Origin: Thermoplasmata archaeon
Lineage (GTDB): Archaea > Thermoplasmatota > Thermoplasmata > Lutacidiplasmatales > UBA184
NCBI GenBank assembly: GCA_027315165.1
Contig: DAHUYN010000009.1
Coordinates: 1 to 64,000, forward strand
Direction: 5' to 3'
Length of the DNA stretch: 64,000 nt
A program made the position numbers and the translations under genes. Under the pieces are notes generated by a model. That model was given only the letters and a program-made list of their open reading frames with translations, was not told where the DNA came from and searched no databases. Shown here piece after piece: positions 8,533 to 17,642 of the stretch. Each line of letters starts with the position of its first letter. The first letter of the stretch is position 1.

Positions 8533-11189
8533 CGGCGCCGACGCTTCCCTCGCGCTTCGACCCGGCGGAGATCGAGGCGCGGTGGCAACGGCACTGGGAG
8601 GCGCAGCGCTGCTTCCAGGCGCCGGAGCGGCCGCAGGGCCCGCGCTTCGTCCTCCCGCACCCGCCGCCGAACGTGACGGGGGTCCTGACGCTCGGCCACA
8701 TGCTCGGCGACACCGTCCGCGACACCCTCGCGCGCTGGCATCGGATGCGCGGCGAGGCGACGCTCTGGTTCCCCGGGCTCGATCACGCGGGGCTCGCGAC
8801 CCAGGTCGAGGTGCGACGGCGGCTGCAGAAGCAGGGGATCCGCCTCGAGGACCTCCCGCGCGAGCAGGTGCTCGCTCACGTCGAGGCGTGGAAGCGGGAG
8901 CACGAGGCGCGGATCCTCGAGCAGATCCGGGCGGGCGGGTTCTCGGTCGACTGGAGCCGTTATCGCTACACGATGGACGACGGGGCCGTCCGCGCGACGC
9001 GGAAGGTCTTCGTCGAGCTGTACGAGAGGGGCCTCATCTACCGCGGGGAGCGGATCGTCAACTGGGACCCGAGGCTCCGGACCGCGGTCTCCGACCTCGA
9101 GGTCGAGCACGCGGAGGAGCCGGCCGACCTCCTCTACGTGAGATACCCGTGGGCCGACGGCGCGCCCGGCGGGCTCCTCGTCGCAACGGTCCGACCCGAG
9201 ACGGTCTTCGGGGACGTCGCGGTCGCGGTGCATCCCGAGGACCCTCGACACCGCGAGGCCCTCGGCCGACAGGTCCTCGTACCCCTCACCGGCCGCTCGG
9301 TGCCCGTCATCGCCGACCCCGGCGTCGACCGGGAGTTCGGCAACGGCGCGCTCAAGGTGACGCCGCGGCACGACCCCCTCGACTTCGAGATCGCCCGACG
9401 CCACCCGGAGCTCGCCCAACCGCCCTCGATCCTCTCCGACGACGGCCACCTCGAGGGCGACTGGGTCCCGTCTCCGTACCGGGGGCTCGACCGCGACGAG
9501 GCCCGCGTGACGGTGAGCGAGGCGCTCCGGGCGGGCGGGTTCGTCGACCGGACCGAGCGGATCGTGCACTCCGTCGGCCGTTCCGAGCGATCGAAGGCCG
9601 TGATCGAGCCGAGACTGTCGCGTCAGTGGTTCGTCAAGGTCCGGGAGCTCGCCCCGCCGGTCGTCGCGGCGGTCCGCGCCGGGACGATCCGGATCCACCC
9701 GCCGCGGTGGGACCTCACCTTCTTCCGCTGGATGGAGGCGCTCCAGGACTGGTGCATCTCCCGCCAGGTCGCCTGGGGCCACGCGATCCCCGTCTACTAC
9801 TGCGCCGCCTGCGCGCACGAGATGGCGGCGGAGTCGCCGCCCGTCGGCTGCCCCAAGTGCGGGGCCTCGCGTCTCACGCAGGATCCCGACGTGCTCGACA
9901 CCTGGTTCACCTCGTGGCTCTGGCCGTTCCTCGCCCTCGGCTGGCCCGAGGAGACCTCCGACCTCGCGCACTACTACCCGACGAGCGTCCTCGTGACCGG
10001 CCGCGACATCATGTTCTTCTGGGTGGCGAGGATGATGATGGCGGGCTTCGCCTTCCGTGGCGCCGCCCCGTTCTCCGACGTCTACTTCACCGGGATGCTG
10101 CGCGACGAGCAGGGCCGGCGCATGTCCAAGCACCTGGGCAACTCGCCGGACCCCCTCGACGTGGTCCGCAACCGCGGCGCCGACGCGATGCGGTTCGCTC
10201 TCCTCTTCCCCAACCCGGTCGACCAGGACGGCCCTTTCGGCGAGGGGACCCTTGACGGGGCCCGCAATTTCCTCACGAAGCTCTGGAACCTGGTCCGGTT
10301 CGCGCTCCCCTACCTGCCCGAGGGGAGCTCGCCGGCGGCGCCGCCCCCCCTGACGACGGGGTCGTCGCTCGAGGACCGCTGGGTCGTCTCCGCGCTCGGC
10401 CGGACGCTCGAGCAGGTCGATGCGTCGCTCTCCGCCTTCGAGTTCACGAAGGCGGCCGGCGCGCTCTACGAGTTCCTCTGGCACGATCTCGCGGACCGCT
10501 ACGTCGAGGTCGCGAAGGAGGCGCTCTCGGGGCAGCGGGGCGAGGCGGCCTCGCGCGAGGCCCGCGCGACGCTCCTCTTCGTCCTCGACCAGCTCCTCCG
10601 GGCGCTCCATCCGATGGTGCCGCACGTCACCGAGGAGCTCTGGCATGCGCTCCCCCACGAGGGCGAGACGCTCGCCCTCGCGGCGTGGCCCCGAGCCTCC
10701 GAGGTCCGACGCGACCCCGAGGCGGAGGTCGCCTTCGAGGTCGTCTGGGACGCGATCCGCACCTTCCGGAACCTGAGGGCGGAGTCGAAGGTCCCCGCGG
10801 GCGAGCGCCCTGACGCCGCGGTGCTGCCGACCGGCGCCGAGGAGCGCGGCCTCCTCGAGCGCGAGCTCGCCACCGTCCGTCGGCTCGCGCGGCTCGGCGA
10901 ACTCTGCCTGCTCGGCTCCGCCGCGGAGCGCCCGCCGTCGCCGACCCGCTCCGTGACGGCCCACGGCGAGTTCTTCCTCCTCCGCCCCGCGACCGTCGAG
11001 TCCGGCGAGGCGGTCGAGCGGGAGCGCGAGCGGCTGACCGCGCTCCTCGAGCGGACCCGGGCGCGACTCGCCGACCCCGGGTTCCGCGCGCGCGCGCCCC
11101 CCGAGGTCGTCGCGGAAACCGAGGCGAAGGTCCGGGACCTCGAGGACCGGCTCCGCCGCCTCGCCGATACGGTCGGGGAGGCCCCATGA
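8529..11189 (+). CDS. valS: Valyl-tRNA synthetase
   Basis: Class I synthetase that charges tRNA-Val. 886 residues. The HIGH-type motif is NVTGVLTLGHML (about 47-58), and the KMSKS-type motif is RRMSKHLGN (about 532). The CP1 editing domain lies between them. Four cysteines (CAAC and CPKC, about 427-450) form a zinc site. A C-terminal coiled coil (from about 830, rich in Glu/Arg/Leu) is the tRNA-binding arm. Start and end show ATGA overlaps with permease and aldo-keto reductase genes, indicating one operon. Confidence 0.97.
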   Translation: MTAPTLPSRFDPAEIEARWQRHWEAQRCFQAPERPQGPRFVLPHPPPNVTGVLTLGHMLGDTVRDTLARWHRMRGEATLWFPGLDHAGLATQVEVRRRLQKQGIRLEDLPREQVLAHVEAWKREHEARILEQIRAGGFSVDWSRYRYTMDDGAVRATRKVFVELYERGLIYRGERIVNWDPRLRTAVSDLEVEHAEEPADLLYVRYPWADGAPGGLLVATVRPETVFGDVAVAVHPEDPRHREALGRQVLVPLTGRSVPVIADPGVDREFGNGALKVTPRHDPLDFEIARRHPELAQPPSILSDDGHLEGDWVPSPYRGLDRDEARVTVSEALRAGGFVDRTERIVHSVGRSERSKAVIEPRLSRQWFVKVRELAPPVVAAVRAGTIRIHPPRWDLTFFRWMEALQDWCISRQVAWGHAIPVYYCAACAHEMAAESPPVGCPKCGASRLTQDPDVLDTWFTSWLWPFLALGWPEETSDLAHYYPTSVLVTGRDIMFFWVARMMMAGFAFRGAAPFSDVYFTGMLRDEQGRRMSKHLGNSPDPLDVVRNRGADAMRFALLFPNPVDQDGPFGEGTLDGARNFLTKLWNLVRFALPYLPEGSSPAAPPPLTTGSSLEDRWVVSALGRTLEQVDASLSAFEFTKAAGALYEFLWHDLADRYVEVAKEALSGQRGEAASREARATLLFVLDQLLRALHPMVPHVTEELWHALPHEGETLALAAWPRASEVRRDPEAEVAFEVVWDAIRTFRNLRAESKVPAGERPDAAVLPTGAEERGLLERELATVRRLARLGELCLLGSAAERPPSPTRSVTAHGEFFLLRPATVESGEAVERERERLTALLERTRARLADPGFRARAPPEVVAETEAKVRDLEDRLRRLADTVGEAP

Positions 11190-12169
11190 GCCCCGCCCGG
11201 CCCCGGCGGCGCGCCGCCCCCGCGGCGCCGTCCCCGACCTCGGGGGCCCCGCCGACGGAGGGGATCCCGCTCGGCGGCACCGGCCGGAGCCACCCCGCGA
11301 TCGGCCTCGGCCTCTGGGCGATGGGTCGGTGGACCGCGGCCGAGGAGGCCGTGACGAAGGAGACGGTCCATCGGGCCCTCGAGCTCGGCGTCCCCTGGTT
11401 CGACACCGCGGAGGTGTACGGGTCGGGTCGCTCCGAACGGATCCTCGGGGACGCGCTCGTCCACCGGCCCCCGGGCCACCCCGTATTCCTCACGACGAAG
11501 GTCTCTCAAGAGCACCTGCGGCCCGCCCAGATCCGGGCCGCGCTCACGCAGAGCCTGGGACGCCTCGGCCGCCGCAACGTCGACGTCTACCTCGTCCACG
11601 CCCCGGACCCCTCGCTGCCGATCGGCCCGACCATGGAGACGCTCGAGGCGCTCTGGAAGGAGGGCCGGATCGGCGCCGTCGGCGTGAGCAACTTCAACGT
11701 CGAGGACCTCGTCGCGGCGCGGGACGCGCTCCGGGAGGCCCCGCTCGTCGTCAACCAGGTCGAGTACTCGCTCCTCGCGCGCCGCGAGGGCGACACCGTC
11801 CTCGACTACTGCCGGAAGAACGGCATCGTCGTCGAGTCGTACACGCCCCTCGCGAGAGGCCTCCTCGCGGGGCGGTACCTCGACGGGAACGCCCCGCCGC
11901 CGGACGTGCGCCGGCTCGCCCGGGACCTCTTCGACCGCGACCGCTTCCCCGAGGTGCGCGCGACGGCGCGCGCCCTCCGCGCCCTCGCGGTCGAGGCGGG
12001 CGTCCCGCTGCTCTCCGTCGCCCTGCACTGGCTCGCCCGCCAGGGAACGGCCCCCGTCTTCGGCGCCCGGACGCCGGCCCAGCTCGAGGAGGTCCTCGAG
12101 GCGTGGCGGCTCCGCCCCGAGGCGGCGGTCCTCGACAGGGCCGACGCGATCTCGCGAGGCGCGGGATGA
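11186..12169 (+). CDS. Aldo/keto reductase
   Basis: 327-residue TIM-barrel NADPH-dependent oxidoreductase of the AKR family. The catalytic tetrad region is visible: FDTAEVYGSGRSE (Asp and Tyr), the lysine of TTKVS, and LVHAPD (His). The NADP-binding end has GARTPAQLEEVLEA. The first 25 residues are a Pro/Ala-rich extension. It overlaps valS by four bases and the following phosphatase gene by four. Substrate is unknown. Confidence 0.92.
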   Translation: MSPARPRRRAAPAAPSPTSGAPPTEGIPLGGTGRSHPAIGLGLWAMGRWTAAEEAVTKETVHRALELGVPWFDTAEVYGSGRSERILGDALVHRPPGHPVFLTTKVSQEHLRPAQIRAALTQSLGRLGRRNVDVYLVHAPDPSLPIGPTMETLEALWKEGRIGAVGVSNFNVEDLVAARDALREAPLVVNQVEYSLLARREGDTVLDYCRKNGIVVESYTPLARGLLAGRYLDGNAPPPDVRRLARDLFDRDRFPEVRATARALRALAVEAGVPLLSVALHWLARQGTAPVFGARTPAQLEEVLEAWRLRPEAAVLDRADAISRGAG

Positions 12170-12819
12170 TCCGGCTCGCGGCGTTCGACATGGACGGGAC
12201 GCTCGTCGACGTCCAGAGCTCCTGGGCGGCCGTGCACGACCACTTCGGGGAGTCGAACTCGGAAGCGCTCGAGCTGTTCCTCACGGACCGCATCGACGAC
12301 GCCGAGTTCATGCGGAGGGACATCCAGCTCTGGTGGAAGCACCGGCCCGAGATCTCCGTCTTCGACCTCGAGGAGATCCTCGACCGCGTCCCCCTCATGC
12401 CGGGGGCCGCCGAGATGTTCCAGGCGCTCCGGCGCGAGGGCATCGTCACCGCGATCGTCAGCGGCGGGATCGACCTGCTCGCGCGACGGATCGGCCGCGA
12501 GCTCGGGGTCGACTACGTCCTCGCGAACGGCTTCCGGGTCGGCGCCGACGGCCGCCTCACCGGCGACGGGATCGTCCGCGTCCCGATCAAGGGCAAGGAG
12601 CAGGTCCTCGCGAGGATCCAGGCCCAGCTCGGGATCCCGCCCGAGAGGACCGCGAGCGTCGGCAACTCCGAGATCGATGTCGGCCTCTTCAAGCGAAGCC
12701 GGGTCGGGGTGGCGTTCCTCCCCGAGGACGACTTCGTCCGCCGGCACGCGACGGCGGTCGTCACGGCCCGGGACCTCCGTCTCGTCCTGCCCTACCTCTT
12801 CGAGGTCGGCGGACCCTAG
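12166..12819 (+). CDS. HAD-family phosphatase, phosphoserine-phosphatase-like
   Basis: 217 residues with all four HAD motifs: FDMDGTLVD (nucleophile Asp), IVSGGIDLLA (Ser), a lysine in KGKEQVL, and GNSEIDVGLF (metal-binding acidic residues). The alpha-helical cap lies after motif 1. SerB is the closest family by layout, but the true substrate is not certain. It is the last gene of the ABC-valS-AKR overlap series. Confidence 0.85.
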   Translation: MIRLAAFDMDGTLVDVQSSWAAVHDHFGESNSEALELFLTDRIDDAEFMRRDIQLWWKHRPEISVFDLEEILDRVPLMPGAAEMFQALRREGIVTAIVSGGIDLLARRIGRELGVDYVLANGFRVGADGRLTGDGIVRVPIKGKEQVLARIQAQLGIPPERTASVGNSEIDVGLFKRSRVGVAFLPEDDFVRRHATAVVTARDLRLVLPYLFEVGGP

Positions 12820-12855
12820 CGGGGCCCCCGACGGCCCGGGTCGGCCGAGAGAAGC

Positions 12856-12863
12856 CCTTTTGA
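12856..12863 (+). promoter_or_regulatory. TATA-like box of aIF2-beta
   Basis: ccttttga is centred about 31 bases before the ATG at 12891, and no ribosome-binding site follows. Confidence 0.4.
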
Positions 12864-12890
12864 GCCGAGCCCGGCCTAGCACGGGTCTCC

Positions 12891-13508
12891 ATGGAGTCGT
12901 ACAAGTCGCTCCTCGAGCGCGCCCGGGCCCGGCTTCCGCCGGTCCAGGTCGCCCGGGAGCGGTTCCAGGTCCCCGAGCCGGACGTGATGACGGACGGCAA
13001 GAACACCGTCATCCGCAACTTCCAGGAGATCGCCACGGTCCTGCGGCGGGAGCCGGCGCACGTCATCGGCCACCTCGCCCGAGAGCTGGGGTGCCCGGGG
13101 GTCCTCGACCTTCCCCGCGGCGTCCTCAAGTCGCGCGTCACGCGGGAGGCCGTCTCGCAGCGGATCCGCGAGTACACCGAGAAGTACGTGATCTGCTCGG
13201 AGTGCAAGCGGCCGGACACCCACCTCTCCAAGGACGGCCGCCTCACGCTCCTCATCTGCGAGGCCTGCGGCGCGCAGCGGCCGGTCACCGTCCGCCGCGT
13301 CGTCGAGCCCGAGAAGCCGAAGGCCCCGGTCGTCGTCGGCGAGGTCTACCGCCTCACGATCGAGGATCTGGGTCGGCGTGGGGACGGGGTCGCCAAGAAA
13401 GAGGGGTTCGTGATCTTCGTGACGGGGGCCAACCAGCGCGGCGTGACGGTCAACGCGAAGATCACCAAGGTCCTCGGCAACAACGCCTACGCGGTCGTCC
13501 AGCCGTAG
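12891..13508 (+). CDS. eif2b: Translation initiation factor aIF2 beta with C-terminal TRAM domain
   Basis: Beta subunit of the factor that brings initiator tRNA to the small ribosomal subunit. 205 residues. The alpha/beta core (about 25-95) contains NTVIRNFQEIA. The zinc ribbon has CSEC and CEAC pairs (about 102-127). From about 143 a TRAM RNA-binding domain follows (VGEVYRLTIEDLGRRGDGVA; then GFVIFVTGA). The extra TRAM domain is also known, to my recollection, in some other archaea. The A22 protease and deoxyhypusine synthase genes follow at once. Confidence 0.95.
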   Translation: MESYKSLLERARARLPPVQVARERFQVPEPDVMTDGKNTVIRNFQEIATVLRREPAHVIGHLARELGCPGVLDLPRGVLKSRVTREAVSQRIREYTEKYVICSECKRPDTHLSKDGRLTLLICEACGAQRPVTVRRVVEPEKPKAPVVVGEVYRLTIEDLGRRGDGVAKKEGFVIFVTGANQRGVTVNAKITKVLGNNAYAVVQP

Positions 13509-13512
13509 GACG

Positions 13513-14481
13513 ATGCCCCGGCTGCGGACGTTCGGCCTCGTCGCGCTCTACGTCGGCGCCCAGCTCGTCGCCCTCCTGCTGGCGCTCCCGTTCCGGTCCG
13601 CCGGCCTCGCCACGAACGCGAACCCGAACTCGCCGACCAGCCCGCTTTATCTGATCCTCGTCGTCGTCGGGGCCTCGTTCGCGATCCTCTGGGTCTCCAA
13701 GCGCGCCGGCGGGCTCTCGGCGCTGCGCTGGCTCATCCTCCTCGGGATCGCGGGCTCGCTCGCGATCACGCTCTACGCGACGTTCGGCCTGGTCCTGCCC
13801 TCGCCGACCTACCTCGGGAGCACGGGGACCGGCGAGGTGCTCGACCTCGCGCTCCCGGTGGCCCTCTCGACGGCGGTCGTGATGTTCCTCGCACTGCTGA
13901 TGAGCCCCGAGTGGTGGGTCGTCGACGGGGTCGGGTTCGTCGCCGCCGGCTCCCTCATCGCCCTCCTGGGGATCTCCTTCGGGATCCTGCCGACGTTCCT
14001 GCTCCTCATCGCGCTCGCCGTCTACGACGCGATCGCCGTCTACTGGACCAAGCACATGCTGTCGCTCGCCGACGTCGTCACCGAGATGAAGCTCCCGATC
14101 CTGATGGTGATGCCGGACGCGCCCGGGTTCGACTACACGCGCCGCGGCTCCTTCAAGGAGCAGCGGAGGATCCCCCCCGAGGAGCGCGAGGCCGTCTTCA
14201 TGGGGCTCGGGGACGTCGTCTTCCCCGGGATCCTCGTCGTCTCCGCCTTCGTCTGGCTGCCGACGTCGGTCCATCTCCTCGGCGTCGGCGCCAACCTCCT
14301 GGTCGGGCTCGGCGCGATGGCCGGCTCGCTCTGCGGCTACGCGGTGCTGATGCGCCTCGTCGCGGGCGGCAACGCGCAGGCGGGGCTCCCGCTCCTCAAC
14401 GGCGGCGCCCTGGCGGGCTACGTCGTGAGCTACCTCCTCCTTTTCCACAGCCTCGGCCTCGGGTTCTCGCTGTCGTTCTAG
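13513..14481 (+). CDS. Presenilin/signal-peptide-peptidase-type membrane aspartyl protease (A22)
   Basis: 322 residues with nine or so membrane helices. The two catalytic aspartates are in the family motifs YDAIAVYWTKHM (helix 6, about residue 175) and GLGDVVFPG (helix 7, about 234). The C-terminal QAGLPLLNGG region fits the PAL-like motif. Archaeal relatives cleave membrane-embedded peptides. It begins four bases after the aIF2-beta stop, so translation is probably coupled. Confidence 0.93.
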   Translation: MPRLRTFGLVALYVGAQLVALLLALPFRSAGLATNANPNSPTSPLYLILVVVGASFAILWVSKRAGGLSALRWLILLGIAGSLAITLYATFGLVLPSPTYLGSTGTGEVLDLALPVALSTAVVMFLALLMSPEWWVVDGVGFVAAGSLIALLGISFGILPTFLLLIALAVYDAIAVYWTKHMLSLADVVTEMKLPILMVMPDAPGFDYTRRGSFKEQRRIPPEEREAVFMGLGDVVFPGILVVSAFVWLPTSVHLLGVGANLLVGLGAMAGSLCGYAVLMRLVAGGNAQAGLPLLNGGALAGYVVSYLLLFHSLGLGFSLSF

Positions 14482-14491
14482 GGAGTCGAGG

Positions 14492-15433
14492 ATGCGACGC
14501 GTCGTCGAGGACATCCGCATCGACGATGGCCCCTCGCTCGACACGCTGATGCGCCGCCTCGAGGCGGCCGGCGGCTTCTCCGCGAAGGCGGTCGCCCAGG
14601 GGGTCGACCTGCTCGCCGAGATCCTCGCCGACGAGGAGATGACCACCTTCCTGTCGTTCCCCGCGGCGATCGTCGCGACGGGGACGCGCGGGGTCCTCGA
14701 GACGCTCGTCCGAGAGGGGTACGTCGACGCCGTGATCACGACGTGCGGCACCCTCGACCACGACCTCGCCCGGTCGCTCCGGCCGTACTACCACGGCGCG
14801 TGGGACCTCGACGACGCCGAGCTGTACCGAAAGGGCCTCTACCGGCTCGGGAACCTCGTGATCCCGCAGAGCCACTACGGCCGTCCGGTCGAGCAGCGGA
14901 TGCAGCGGATCCTCAAGCGGCTCTACGCGCAAGGGGTCCGCCAGCTCTCGACGCGCGAGCTCTCCTGGGCGATCGGCGAGGAGCTCGGCCCGAAGGCGGG
15001 GGCGGGCAGCCTCTGCCGCGCCGCCCTCGAGAGGAAGGTCCCCATCTTCGTGCCCGGGATCACCGACGGCGCCGTCGGCTCGCAGATCTGGCTGTTCTGG
15101 CAGACCCACAAGGACCTCTCGATCGACCTCCTCGACGACGAGCAGAAGATCTCCGACCTCGTCTACGAGGCGAAGCGCGCCGGGGCGATCATGCTCGGCG
15201 GCGGCATCTCCAAGCACCACACGATCTGGTGGAACCAGTTCCGCGACGGGCTCGACGCCGCGCTCTACGTGACGACGGCCGTCGAGTGGGACGGCTCGCT
15301 CTCGGGAGCGCGCACGCGCGAGGCGGTCTCCTGGGGGAAGGTGAAGCCGCGCGCCCGCCACACGACGGTCGACGGCGACGCGACCCTCCTGCTGCCCCTC
15401 ATGGTCGGGGCGGCGCTCGAGCGGATCCGCTGA
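14492..15433 (+). CDS. dys: Deoxyhypusine synthase
   Basis: Transfers the aminobutyl group of spermidine to a lysine of aIF5A using NAD. 313 residues, the normal length for archaeal enzymes. The catalytic-lysine motif EAVSWGKVK is near residue 290, and TTCGTLDHDLARSL and VPGITDGAVGSQIW are typical active-site segments. It starts ten bases after the protease stop, the third gene of an aIF2-beta/protease/dys group. Confidence 0.96.
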   Translation: MRRVVEDIRIDDGPSLDTLMRRLEAAGGFSAKAVAQGVDLLAEILADEEMTTFLSFPAAIVATGTRGVLETLVREGYVDAVITTCGTLDHDLARSLRPYYHGAWDLDDAELYRKGLYRLGNLVIPQSHYGRPVEQRMQRILKRLYAQGVRQLSTRELSWAIGEELGPKAGAGSLCRAALERKVPIFVPGITDGAVGSQIWLFWQTHKDLSIDLLDDEQKISDLVYEAKRAGAIMLGGGISKHHTIWWNQFRDGLDAALYVTTAVEWDGSLSGARTREAVSWGKVKPRARHTTVDGDATLLLPLMVGAALERIR

Positions 15434-15455
15434 CCCGGGTGCCGGTGTCGGTGAC

Positions 15456-15463
15456 CTTAATAG
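15456..15463 (+). promoter_or_regulatory. TATA-like box of tRNA-Lys
   Basis: cttaatag is centred about 34 bases before the tRNA 5' end, a good spacing for a short tRNA leader. Confidence 0.5.
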
Positions 15464-15493
15464 GGAGGGGCCGGCTCGGGCGCCTTCGTCCTT

Positions 15494-15567
15494 GGGCCCG
15501 TAGCTCAGCTCGGTAGAGCAGGCGGCTCTTAACCGCAAGGTCAGGGGTTCGAATCCCCTCGGGCCCG
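15494..15567 (+). tRNA. tRNA-Lys (anticodon CUU)
   Basis: A complete cloverleaf can be folded. The acceptor arm gggcccg pairs with cgggccc. The D-arm has gctc/gagc. The anticodon loop is ctcttaa with anticodon CTT. The T-arm is agggg-ttcgaat-cccct, and the discriminator is G. CCA is not encoded and no intron is seen. The outer pair of the anticodon stem (G27-A43) is a mismatch. An integrase-bearing island begins directly downstream, so the gene is a likely old integration site. Confidence 0.95.
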
Positions 15568-15687
15568 TAACACGTTCCTTATCGAACCCACGCCGGCGGC
15601 CCCCCCCGGCCTGAGGAAGGGGCCCCGCGGCTCGCCCGAGGATTCGGTGGGCAATCCCCCGCGGATTGAAGGCGTTGGGGGTGGCTC

Positions 15688-16791
15688 GTGATCCTGACGG
15701 GGCTGGCGCCGGCCATCCTCGAGGGGGAGGTGCGGGAGGTCCTCCGGGTACTCCCCGATGGGTCGGTCCACTGCGTTGTGACATCGCCGCCCTACTGGGG
15801 TCTGAGGGACTACGGAATCCCGCGAGTGCTCTGGGGAGGGGACCCCTTCTGCTCTCACGAGTGGGAAGCCCGCCCGCTGCGTCGGAGACGCTCACCGCTC
15901 GGTGTGAAGGACCCCGAGTCGATTCAGGCCGGCCATCCCGGTGCCGCGGTCGAGCTTCCCGCCACCAAGACCTGCCCTCGCCGTCAAGGTTGGCTCGGTC
16001 CGTTGGGCCTCGAACCGGACCCGGACCTCTTTGTCGATCACCTCGCGTCGGTCTTCGACGAGGTCCACCGTGTTCTGCGCGCCGATGGAACTCTCTGGCT
16101 GAACCTCGGCGACACCTATCACACGGATAGCCCGGTCCGGGGCTCCTCTCGGGAGGCGTTCTCGCGGAAGTGGGACCCTTCCCAGACTCGGAGTCGCGGA
16201 GGAAGCCGACGGCCGGCCTCACGGTTCGGAGAGGTCGAACCGAAGGACCTCACCGGCATTCCTTGGCGGGTCGCGTTCGAGCGGTTGATGGGCCTCCGCC
16301 GGTGGGAAGTGCTTCGGATCAGACTCGCCGACCTTGGGGAGACGCAGCTGAGCGTCCGCGGGAAGGGGCCAGAGGGAGGGAGGCCCAGGCGCCTTCTATG
16401 GCATTCGCGCCTCAGGGCCATCCTCCCGGAACGGCTGGCGCACCGTGCCCCGCTCATTTCGGGCGCCCATGGACCCGACTCTGGCCACCTGTTTGCCCAC
16501 CTCGGGTCAGAGGGTCGAGTGCGCAGTGGGTCGAAGAACTACATCGACGAGCGAATGGTGAGGCCAGCGTTTCGGGTCGCTGGTCTGAGCCTGCCGGGGA
16601 CTCTGAACCACGCCCTTCGACGGACGTGCGGGCGCACGCTGTGGGAGAACGGAGTCCCCATCGGGAAGATCGCCGAATTGCTCGGGCACTCCGACACCAA
16701 GACCACCCAGCGATACTTGGCGCTTCGACAGGACGACTCCGACGCGACGATTCGGGTGCTCGAACGACGGTTCCCGGCAGAAGTAGCCTGA
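15688..16791 (+). pseudogene. In-frame chimera: DNA methyltransferase N-part fused to tyrosine-integrase C-part
   Basis: One open frame (GTG start, 367 codons) joins two unrelated halves. Residues 1 to about 196 match the start of an N4/N6 DNA methyltransferase: motif IV TSPPYWGLRDYG, then LRADGTLWLNLGDTYH and LTGIPWRVAF. The rest of that enzyme, with the SAM-binding motif, is absent. From about 197 the frame is the catalytic domain of a tyrosine recombinase: GLRRWEVLRIRL (first Arg), HALRRT, ELLGHSDTKTTQRYL (His and Tyr nucleophile). The integrase N-terminal arm- and core-binding domains are missing. The join near base 16,277 looks like a deletion that happened to keep frame, so neither activity is expected. 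Confidence 0.8.
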
Positions 16792-16912
16792 ACGAGAATG
16801 TAGGCCAAGCAGAAAGGGGCGAAGTTGAGTCCAACGGCGTGCTGCGTCAGGCTGTGCCTAAACGGCTGAGATCGTGACGGAGGCCCCTCGTCCTCATCGC
16901 GAGGAGATTGTC

Positions 16913-17584
16913 TCAACGAACTTCTCTGCGGACGAGGACGTTGCTTCGCCCGAACGGCCGAACGACCTCAAACCCTTCCCGTTCGAACATGCCAATCGTC
17001 CCGAACCATGTGGCCACCGCTCTCCCGTGCGTAGCCGGATACGCCTCCACGATGCCGCCACCGCGCCGCCGGATCGCATCTACCGCCGCCCGAAGGGCGA
17101 CCCGAGCTACTCCGGACCTGCGAAACGGTCGATCGACGAAGAAGCAAGTGATTCGCCAGTTCGGAGGGGGGCCGAGGCGGTCTGCCATGGACTTGTACTT
17201 CCGTCCTCGTTCGACCCTCGGCAGGTCCTCGCGCCGACCGAATTGACACCATCCGATCGGCTTGCCGTCTCGGTACACCAGGATACCGTGGGCGTGACCT
17301 CGCAGGAGCAGGGCGTAATGGTCGTGCCGGTTCGCCTCCTGACGACGTTGGCTCTGGAGAGGTCCTGTCGGGCCTTCCCGATGATAGAACATGCACCAAC
17401 ACCCGGCCTGTACGCCGTGGTATTTTCGAAACAGTCCCTCGAAATCAGCCCAGGATGAGGGCGAGAGTTCGCGCGTTTCGAGTGGCTGCCTTTCTGGACG
17501 GCTCGGTCGAGACAAGCCCGCAGGGAGGTCACTCTTGGCGGCCGAAGAAGGTTCGGTCCCAGCGGGGACTTGAGGCTGTTTCAC
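16913..17584 (-). CDS. GNAT-family N-acetyltransferase
   Basis: 223 residues from a GTG at 17584. The fold is visible in the order DGKPIGWCQFG (beta-4), WRITCFFVDRPFRRSGVARV (beta-4/5 and acetyl-CoA P-loop region, about 143-162) and a closing GMFEREGFEVV. The first 30 residues are a Pro/Ser-rich extension that may be untranslated. The aminoacyl or amine substrate is unknown. It is divergent from the DinB-like gene. Confidence 0.8.
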   Translation of the reverse strand: MKQPQVPAGTEPSSAAKSDLPAGLSRPSRPERQPLETRELSPSSWADFEGLFRKYHGVQAGCWCMFYHREGPTGPLQSQRRQEANRHDHYALLLRGHAHGILVYRDGKPIGWCQFGRREDLPRVERGRKYKSMADRLGPPPNWRITCFFVDRPFRRSGVARVALRAAVDAIRRRGGGIVEAYPATHGRAVATWFGTIGMFEREGFEVVRPFGRSNVLVRREVR

Positions 17585-17642
17585 GTAGTCTCTCGACGCT
17601 TTATCGTTGATTACGTGGTCGCCCTGGCCGGAGAGAACCGGA

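Noticed and set aside
8334..10964. Long minus-strand open frame opposite valS
   Set aside because: ValRS on the + strand has all family motifs. The antisense frame is Arg/Glu/Leu-rich and has no domain.
15688..16276. Functional restriction-modification methyltransferase
   Set aside because: The SAM-binding half of the enzyme is missing and no restriction enzyme is near.
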